Origin: Punica granatum
Taxonomy: Eukaryota > Streptophyta > Magnoliopsida > Myrtales > Lythraceae
Assembly: GCF_007655135.1 (NCBI RefSeq)
Contig: NC_045127.1
Location: forward strand, 14,827,001 to 14,891,000
Direction of reading: 5' to 3'
Length of the DNA: 64,000 nt
Shown: in pieces, positions 57,001 through 64,000 of the stretch
Numbering within the stretch: position 1 is the first letter of the stretch
Layout of the letters: every line of letters begins with the position of its first letter
Made by a program: the position numbers and the translations under genes
Notes under the pieces: generated by a model
Told to the model about the DNA's origin: nothing
Seen by the model: only the letters and a program-made list of their open reading frames with translations
The model's database searches: none

Positions 57001-59192
57001 GCTAGGTCAATGGCTCCCGACTCCTAACTGACCTCTGGAGGTGATTGTGGTGGTCGTTTTGCTAAAAGAGTCTCGGATCGACCCGATCTGCAAGAAAACC
57101 GCAAGGATGGATAGTTGGGTTGTTTCTCCTTGCTAGGCTAAAACCAGCTGGTTTCTTCTGGATTTCTCGACTCCTTGACACCCTAGGGTTGTGTGGGGAG
57201 GTGTTTGATGGGTTTTGGCAACTCAAACAGGTCCAAAAATGCTTGAAATTTGGGTTGCCATTTTTGATCCGAGAAGAACAAAAATCTGTTTGGTTCTGTG
57301 GTGGCCTGTTCCAATGGGTTGAAGGCTTCAAAATTAAAATCTAAGCTTGGAAATGGATAGAGGGGGTCAAAAACATGTGAGATATGAAGTTTGGTGAAGT
57401 TTGGATTTAAGCCGAGATGGTAAATACCATGATTCTCGACTTAAGTCTCGAGTGTTTTTTGCTTGGAGTTGGCTGAGCTTGCTGCCATGGAGGCTGCGGT
57501 TTTCGCTGAAGTTTTGGGAAGGTTGAGAGCATTTGAGGAGTGAGGAATGCTTGAGAGATGGTGTGTAGGAGGTGAATCATTAGCTTGATGAAGCTTAGGG
57601 CTTATATAGGTAATGCTAATGAAGTAATTAGGCAAACAAATTGTGATTATGGACATGCTTATGGAAGGGGCGATTAGCTTAGGGAAATTAAGATGGGGAA
57701 TTGATTAAAAGATGATAGGAAGGCATTAATGAGGATGAAGTGTTGTCTTTAAACACTTAGATATTTTGAATAGGAAGACAAAATGCAACTTGATCTCCTC
57801 ATTGAAGAATTCGGCCAAGAAGGGAAAGGGAGAAGCTAGGGCTGATTCGTGGGCCCCACAGGTCTTGAGGGAAGTTCGGGACGAAGTTCGGATCTTGATT
57901 GATCGCGTGTTCGAGGCTCGTTGCTAAAACGAACGTCGAATTATCGATGTGTGCGCGAAAATGGTTCGAACGAGTCCAAGTTTGCCCATTTTGCATAAGA
58001 AGAGGTTCGGGTGATTTTGGGGCTGGAATGCCAGTTTCGCTCATTTCAGGAGATCAGAACAAAGTTAGCCGTTTCTGATAGCATATCTTGCATCCGTGTT
58101 CCACATTGGTTGTTTTGATATGCATTGTCAATCGGACTGAATAATTGACCCTTAAGCCAGTATTCCAAATGTGAAGACGGAGAAGTCCTAGGAATCCGAA
58201 GTTGGATTTCTCAAAATGCTTTCTGAGTTGCTTGGATGATCCGGAGATTACTGCAATCTCTGTTCGTTGATAACAGACCTTGAAGGATTGAAAAAGCGTA
58301 TCTATGACCCTAAAAACACTGTTCTAAGGGCATAGATGGATTGTGCAATTCCGTCCGAGGATTTCACATTGAGCCTTGGGATGAGTAGCACTGTGTTAGC
58401 CAATGATCTGACGTCAAGTTTCCACGCAAAGGACCTTTGGTTATGATTTTCCATTGAAAACGGTCTTTCATGCTCCTCGGAGGTCATTCGGGAAATTGAA
58501 AGGGATTCTGCAGTTTGATTTGCCTAATTGCGTATGTCCGTTGTAGTTTCCGGGGCAATGCATGACTAACTTTGTTTGCCGATGTTCTGTCTGACCAGTC
58601 TCCAGATATGGTTTTCCATTGAAAGGTATGCTTATTCTATTGCTCGAGAGTCATTCCAAGAGTCTGTGTGACTTCCGAGAGACAATCTAAAGCAATGATC
58701 ATGCTCTATATAATTGCTGGTTGTGACTGCATCTAACATCGAGTATTAACTTTCCTCTGGTGAACCGGCATTTTTGGACTCCCACTGAAAAGTTGTCTGT
58801 ATTCAGAAAATTGCTTGTATAGAGCAGTTTATTTACGAAATGTGTTTGAAGACACTTTTCATCTGTTTGGTACCGCAAGGGATTTTTGGAGTCCAATATT
58901 GACTATCTTCTGAAGGTCGAGCGAACCAGCGGAAAATAGCACCGTCGGCGATGTATCTTGCAAACACCAGTTTGGATGATGTCTAGGCTCCCTATTTGCT
59001 TTGTATATCGCTGGATGATTTTGTATGTTCTTTTGTCATGTGCTTGAATTATCTGACAGTCTCTGTTGACTTGAGGGTGAATAGTGACTCGCTGCTCTGT
59101 CGAGTCTTCTTCTGTATCGATACTCAAGTCATGGTTTGAATCATTGCTGATATGCATTGCTTGAACTAGTGAGCCAAAATGAGGTGCTGACA
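54061..59192 (+). mobile_element. Giant LTR (5.1 kb), third family member, without target duplication
   Basis: It starts TGTACGGACCCCAATGTGC and ends ATGAGGTGCTGACA, homologous to the ends of the other two giant LTRs. Shared internal blocks include CTCGGCTTGGGAGTGTTCAC, GTTACGTGTGGGC with TATATCCCGCACGCCC, and ACGAATTATCGATGTACGCG-type sequence near 57935. The 5 bp on either side (CAAGC and TAGGG) do not match, unlike the other two. It may be one LTR of a larger rearranged element, or a solo LTR formed by recombination between different copies. No reading frame with a domain was seen. Confidence 0.7.
56700..57085 (+). repeat. 192-bp tandem duplication inside the third giant LTR
   Basis: GACCTGACTGGGCAGTTTTC at 56749 recurs as GACCCGACTGGGCAGTTTTT at 56941. 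Downstream phrases (CACGGTGGCT..CGATG, GACC.C.GGAGGTG) repeat at the same spacing. It corresponds to the tandem region of the other giant LTR at 41215-41700. Confidence 0.7.
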
Positions 59193-59299
59193 TAGGGTTA
59201 CTAATTCCATTCTCCCTTTGCTTTCAATACATTTGGATCAATTTAATTCTCTGATAAAAATTTTGTTATCAAAAAATAATTTTTTGATATTATATAATT

Positions 59300-60620
59300 T
59301 GGGTTTCACCACTTATAAGCTTGAGCTTTTAACATGATATGGGTTCAGGTCTGTATAATCTCAATAAAAATTCAATGTGGTATCAGAGCCACAGTTTCAT
59401 GCACCGATGCTTGCTCATAAATAGAAATTTATATAGTATTAGAGCCAAGATTACGCACTCGTTTGTGGGGACTCACACTACGCTAATCCCAAGAGTGGAC
59501 TCGTAGCTAGTGGAGTTCGAATCCGAAAGTGGACGCCCAACTCATAGTTAGTTGACCCCCTCGCTAGAGTGTGGAAAAGAAAGCTCATCTCGAGATAGTT
59601 AAGCACGAGTCCAAAAGAGAGAAGGGAGCTCGGCTTGAGGTCAGTTGTTGAGGGCGAGTCTTTAAGGACATATGGTACGTGCCAGCAAAATCGCGAGAAA
59701 GACCTGCGTGCCACGTGAGGGCCAGTGTTGAGCAGTAAAAGAAGAGTTATCCCACACTGCACAAAAGAAGAGAAAATGTTGGGTTTATATGGGATTAGGT
59801 GACACAACCCAACAGCTCGAGCTTTGAATTGGAGATGAACTAAATTGCTTATAAAATCAGTAAAAATTTAATATGCTATCAGCCACAGTTTCACGCGTCC
59901 ATGCGTGCTCGCACCATGTCAAGCCTAGTATGTCCGAGAGCAATCAAGAGTGCGCTTCATGTAAGTCCCCTCTCACCCGTACACGAAAGACGAGATTGGC
60001 TCGAGGTCAGTTGTTGAGAGCGAGTGTTTAAGGGCACATGATAACGTATTGGTATAAATAGACCACACACTGCATGCGAGAGCGGGTGTTGAGGTTATTA
60101 ATCTCACATTGAAAAATCAAGAAGAAAACCATGAGTTTATATGAAATTTGGGTACTACTACTTAATAACTTAAATTCTTAAGTGAATATGGGTCTAGTTT
60201 CGTATAAGCCCAAGTTACGCGTATGCACGCCCACGTGCATATGAGCACCTACACCACGCTATGCCCAGTATGTCCAAAAACAGTCAAGAGTGCGCCTCGT
60301 GTAAGTCCCCCTCGCTCGAGTACGGAAGAAGAACTCAGCTCCAAGTCAGATGTTGAGGGCAGTTGATTAAGGGCATGTGAAAATGTGTAGGCAGAAAAAA
60401 AAGACCATACGTTGCACGTGAGAGTGGGTGTTGAGAGTAAAAATTCCACCTAGAAAAATTAAGAGTAGTCCAATGGATCTATACGTGACTTGGGTACCCG
60501 CACTTAGCAGCTTGAACTTTTAATTAAAAATGAAACTGAGCCATATAAACTCAATAGAAATTCAATATGTTGAGAGGAAGAATCTCAAATTAAGAGTAAT
60601 CCAATTGGTTCATATGTTAC
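59300..60620 (+). mobile_element. Tandem TRIM-like LTR units
   Basis: Short LTR-like units starting TGTTGAG lie at 59726, 60087, 60429 and 60569, and a 5'-truncated one ends near 59384. The first is followed by TGGTATCAGAGCCAC, the primer-binding motif matching initiator methionine tRNA; degraded versions follow others. The spacers of about 200-340 bp repeat phrases such as CCCAGTATGTCC, GTGCGC.TC.TGTAAGTCCCC and GAGGTCAGTTGTTGAGGGCG. This LTR-spacer-LTR-spacer layout, with no coding sequence, fits terminal-repeat retrotransposons in miniature. Confidence 0.6.
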
Positions 60621-60710
60621 TTCTATGGCATCTGGAAGTAACTGATTGTCACATTGTCGGTTTTTACAACTAATTTTGACCCCAAGTCCGTAAGCAATGG
60701 ACTATCGCTG

Positions 60711-61790
60711 TTATCTCCTTTTCTTGGACTGGCTAAGGCTTCGAAGTCTCATTGAACTTTCGACTTTCGAATGCAATTTTATGTCCATCTTTGCATCAGG
60801 ACGGTCCCCAACAGCATAATCAGAGGTATCCAGTGTGAACCTCAAAGGGTAGTGGTTAGGAAATTGTTGTACTTGATCCTCCGTCATTTCATGCGATGGG
60901 TCATCGAAAGCTGCTTGCCACCTCTCAGACTCGAGGAATTTGTGGCCCCTTTTCAACAGATCTGTAAGCGGACCCACTCTTTTTCGAGTACCCCCTGAGA
61001 AAACGTCGGTAATAATTGGCTAGCCCAAAGAATGATTGCAGCTCCTTTACTTGGTCGGGGCCTGGCACTCAGTGATAGCACGGACCTTATCCTTGTTCAT
61101 GCGTATGGTTCATACCCTTATCCAGTGACCAAGAAACAAAATTTTGTGCTGCGTGAATGAGAACTTCTCCTCTTTCACATAGAATTCATTTCCCCTCAAT
61201 CTCTCAAACACTATGCGGAGATGGGGGAGGTGCTCCTTCAGAGTCTGGCTATACAAAACAATGCGTCAAAGTACACAGCGACGAATTTCTTCATAGAAAA
61301 TCTAAGAGTGCAAAATGTGGCCAGAGCATTGGTCAATCCAAATGGCATGACTACGAACTCAAAGGCTCCTTACCGTGCCGTACAAGCTGTCTTCGCTTCA
61401 ATCCCCTCAGCAATGTGAACTTGGTTATAACCAGAAGGCAAGTGACGCTTTGAAAAGTAACGGGCTCCCCACAATTGATCAAAAAGATCTGAATAGGTTC
61501 TTTTTAGTTTTCTTGTAAAAAGTTCGGTAATCTACACACATTCGAAGATCTCCATCATGTTTGGGTTGAAACAAGACTGGTGCACCAAAGGATTCCAAAT
61601 CGACATGTATCTGGAGCTTATAAGTTCATGTAGCTGTTTTCGAAGTTGTTTTAATTCTAGAACAGACATTTTGTAAGGGGCATGTGCTAGAGTTTAGGCG
61701 CTGGCTCCAACTCTATTTTTTTTCCCTATGATCAACTGCTGGCGGGGGCAGTCTCTTCAGATGATCTGGTGTCCTAACTTCAAACTCCTG
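60711..61790 (-). pseudogene. Ty3/gypsy reverse transcriptase and RNase H start, decayed
   Basis: Translating the minus strand across frames gives LPPPAVDH (near 61745), KQLRKQLHELIS-like sequence (near 61640), PVLFQPKHDGDLRMCVDYR-like sequence (near 61560), a block resembling AIWIDQC/APFGLTNA (near 61345), KEHLPHLRIVFERLRGNEFY (near 61205), then FLGHWI, and [16 protein letters not shown] (near 60970) with FTLDTSDYAVG (near 60830). The order is that of a gypsy pol from the RT start to the RNase H start. The YLDD-type active-site region is disrupted, and many stops and frameshifts are present. No LTRs can be tied to it. Confidence 0.8.
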
Positions 61791-62077
61791 CTTTGAAATG
61801 CTTTCCTTCAAACTTCTAGCTAACCTGGGTATAAATTGCTGGCACTTATCAAAGAAGGAATCAAGAACAAATAATTGGAAAATCAACTATAGAAACTTGG
61901 TTTGAAGAGAACTCACTAGACCCTCGCTTGGGCTCTTTTACATTGGCTCGGTTGCTAGGATGAATGTGGGCTGAAAACCAATAGAACTAGTGGAACTTTC
62001 CCTCGAGCGTACCGCACTTGCGAAACGCATGACTGATATATGCACGGCAAGAAGTAGCTGCTTCGTCATAATATAAA

Positions 62078-62816
62078 GGGTTAATGACCCAAAAACTTTG
62101 ACCCCTCTTTTGATTTTGGCACAAACTTTATTTTTTGATAAAAAAATTGCGCGAATTTTAATTTTCTTGTCACCTTAGGCATTTGTGCCATTTTTCATCC
62201 ATTTTGTTGACTTGGCGGAAAATGGTGTCTACGTCGTAAATTGTGTCATGCCACTTCAGCAAAAAATTTTAAAAATTAAAGGAAAAAAGTGAGAAAGGCA
62301 TTGATTGGAGAAAGGGTGAGCTACAGGCCCCTAGTTGGAGTCGCTGGTGACCATAAAGGGCACCGACAAACCTAATTAGGGAAGTGGTGGACGGGTGGAA
62401 TCGAGAGAATCCTCAAATTGGGAGCTCTCCCTATTTCGGCATGTGGGGCCTCGATCCCGGGCACCACCCTTGGGGATTGTCCCAATTTCGACGGGTAGGG
62501 CTTCAATCTCGGTCATCACCCCTGATTGTGTAGCCGACGCCCTCCGAGGTTACGGTGGCTAGACGGGACCCTCACCCTTTCTCCGATCAAAGCATTTTTC
62601 TCTTTTTTAAAATTTTTTTATTACTTTTGCTAACATGGCCTAACACCGTTTGCCATGTAATCACTATTTTCCACCACGTTAGCAAAATTGATGGAAAATC
62701 ATACAAATGCCTAACTTGACAAGAAAATCAAAATTCGTGTTTTTTTTGCCAAAAAATAAAGTTCGTGCCAAAATTAAAAAGGGATCAAAATTCATGTTTT
62801 TTTTTGTCATTGACCC
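62078..62816. mobile_element. Mutator-like long-TIR element with 9-bp target duplication
   Basis: The 739-bp element has inverted arms of about 230 bp. The left begins GGGTTAATGACCCAAAAAC and the right ends TTTGTCATTGACCC. Shared arm phrases include TTTTGATTTTGGCAC, AATTTTCTTGTCA and TAGGCATTTGT. The arms surround a GC-rich core (about 62330-62580). It is flanked by perfect 9-bp repeats TAATATAAA (62069-62077 and 62817-62825), the hallmark of Mutator-type insertion. There is no transposase gene, so it is non-autonomous. Confidence 0.85.
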
Positions 62817-62825
62817 TAATATAAA

Positions 62826-64000
62826 TGCAATTATAACTGATGGAAGAGACCTGTCCCTTTTCGCTTCTTCCGCTTTGTTCTTCTAATTGAGCAAAATCCG
62901 AGGGGATTGAAATTATCTAGGTACCATCGGTAGAGGAAAGGAAGTGAGCCAATTGTTATGGGGCACAAACAGTTTAAGATGCTCTCTCCTTAAAAGGCTG
63001 GCAGTTAACATAAGGTTATCTCCTTCATGCCTTTAAGGCTTAAGGCTTTTTTGTGGGCATTTATTTACCTTAAATTACTAAGATTACGCAGCTCAACCCA
63101 AAAGCCTTGTAGTGAGGCAGAGACAGACATCTATTTCGATTCCTCTCTTTGAACATTACCATCTTACTTTTGAGACCGATCACTAGACCTCTCAAGCATT
63201 GTAGTTGCATCACATACGAAATAAGTGCCGACCCGAGTAAGTGAACAAGGAAGCTTAGCATTCCGCCCTCTCGGTCAGTTATTCAGCTAGGCAGGGTATT
63301 AGTGGTCTAACTACAAAATCTTGGCCTGGACTTTCATCCCGCACTATTTCTTCTTTCGAACCTTAACCATGAAAGTTAGTCGATGTTGGTTTCCTCAATT
63401 ACACAGTTGAACACACGCATTCGACAGTAGGGAGTAAGACCTTCTATTTACAATTTTTAACACAAATTCCAGGGATACTCATCGAGTGGACCATACCGAG
63501 GAAGTTATAAATCTCCTTCTTTGCTTTTCTGATCTCATTGTGGAAGTACCGTGTAGAGATAGGCACCTTATCTTTGCAATAACGATCTCACTCTTCAAGA
63601 AAGATTTGTGAAAGGTTAATCTACGCCATTGAAGTTTCACTGCTGAATGACTTGTCTGCTACCAACTTCTTCCTCCATGGGCAGGGCATCTCTACATGCG
63701 AGACCTCATATACAAATTTCTCACATACCAGATTCCCGAGGAAGAAAGAGAGCTACTCTCCTCCTTGCCTGTTGAGCTTCTCATTGAGGGATAAAGTTAT
63801 CTCAATCGTGAATTTTCTTTATTTATAGTATTTGAATTCTAGAATTTTTTTTAAGGAGAATAGATATCGAACCACCAGAATAAATCCACGTAGGTTTCCT
63901 CCCTTGATTTTAGTTTAATTTAATTTCCAAACCGATCGGGGACTGGTGTTTCATTAGATCCCGCATATTATATTTAAGAGAGAGCTTATAGAAATACAAG
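62826..64000. other. Unassigned region at the right edge
   Basis: I see no supportable gene. Minus-strand frames near 63070-63260 and beyond are short and unrecognised. The region lies upstream of the gypsy pol remnant in its reading direction and could hold decayed gag-protease sequence, but I could not identify any motif. Confidence 0.35.

Noticed and set aside
59192..59400. Reading the third giant LTR as a 5' LTR followed by the primer site at 59380
   Set aside because: The TGGTATCAGAGCCAC motif lies about 190 bp after the LTR end, not directly after it, and it fits the TRIM-like units better.

Overview
This is a nuclear window from a flowering plant, most likely a eudicot. It is AT-rich, its genes have GT-AG introns, and most of it is transposable elements and their remains. 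I cannot name the species from the sequence. A woody rosid such as a member of Myrtales would fit, but that is only a guess.

Only two host genes are convincing. A two-exon gene on the plus strand (6830-8174) encodes a 353-residue protein with the central helical domain of GT-2-type trihelix factors but neither DNA-binding trihelix. A three-exon gene on the minus strand (15147-13547) encodes a complete 268-residue R2R3-MYB. It has the classic 133-nt and 130-nt first exons and a bHLH-binding motif in R3, and it resembles TT2/MYB123-type regulators of flavonoid (proanthocyanidin) synthesis.

Layout. 0.6-5.0 kb: an internally deleted CACTA (En/Spm) transposon carrying a Tourist-like MITE. 5-6.8 kb: intergenic, with a strong G-quadruplex candidate and SINEs. 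6.8-8.2 kb: trihelix-like gene. 8.2-13.5 kb: SINEs, a MITE and a 5'-truncated LINE. 13.5-15.3 kb: MYB gene. 15.3-29 kb: AT-rich intergenic DNA with MITEs, SINEs, a hAT-like MITE nested in another inverted-repeat element, and a pair of 330-bp direct repeats. 29-45.6 kb: a second, longer CACTA element on the minus strand. It is split by an 8.86-kb insertion that is a giant solo LTR (about 5.8 kb), itself split by a second solo LTR (3.07 kb) of the same family; both have perfect 5-bp target duplications. 45.6-48.7 kb: MITEs, a SINE and GC-rich repeat cassettes. 48.7-54 kb: non-coding retroelement-like DNA with 42-bp and 28-bp tandem repeats. 54.06-59.19 kb: a third giant LTR. 59.3-60.6 kb: tandem TRIM-like LTR units. 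60.7-61.8 kb: a decayed Ty3/gypsy reverse transcriptase. 62.08-62.82 kb: a Mutator-like inverted-repeat element with a perfect 9-bp target duplication.

The window does not contain genes that work together as a pathway. Its interest lies in the layered insertion history, which can be ordered from target duplications and an empty site, and in the DNA-binding-less trihelix protein. I found no evidence for a wholly new biological system.
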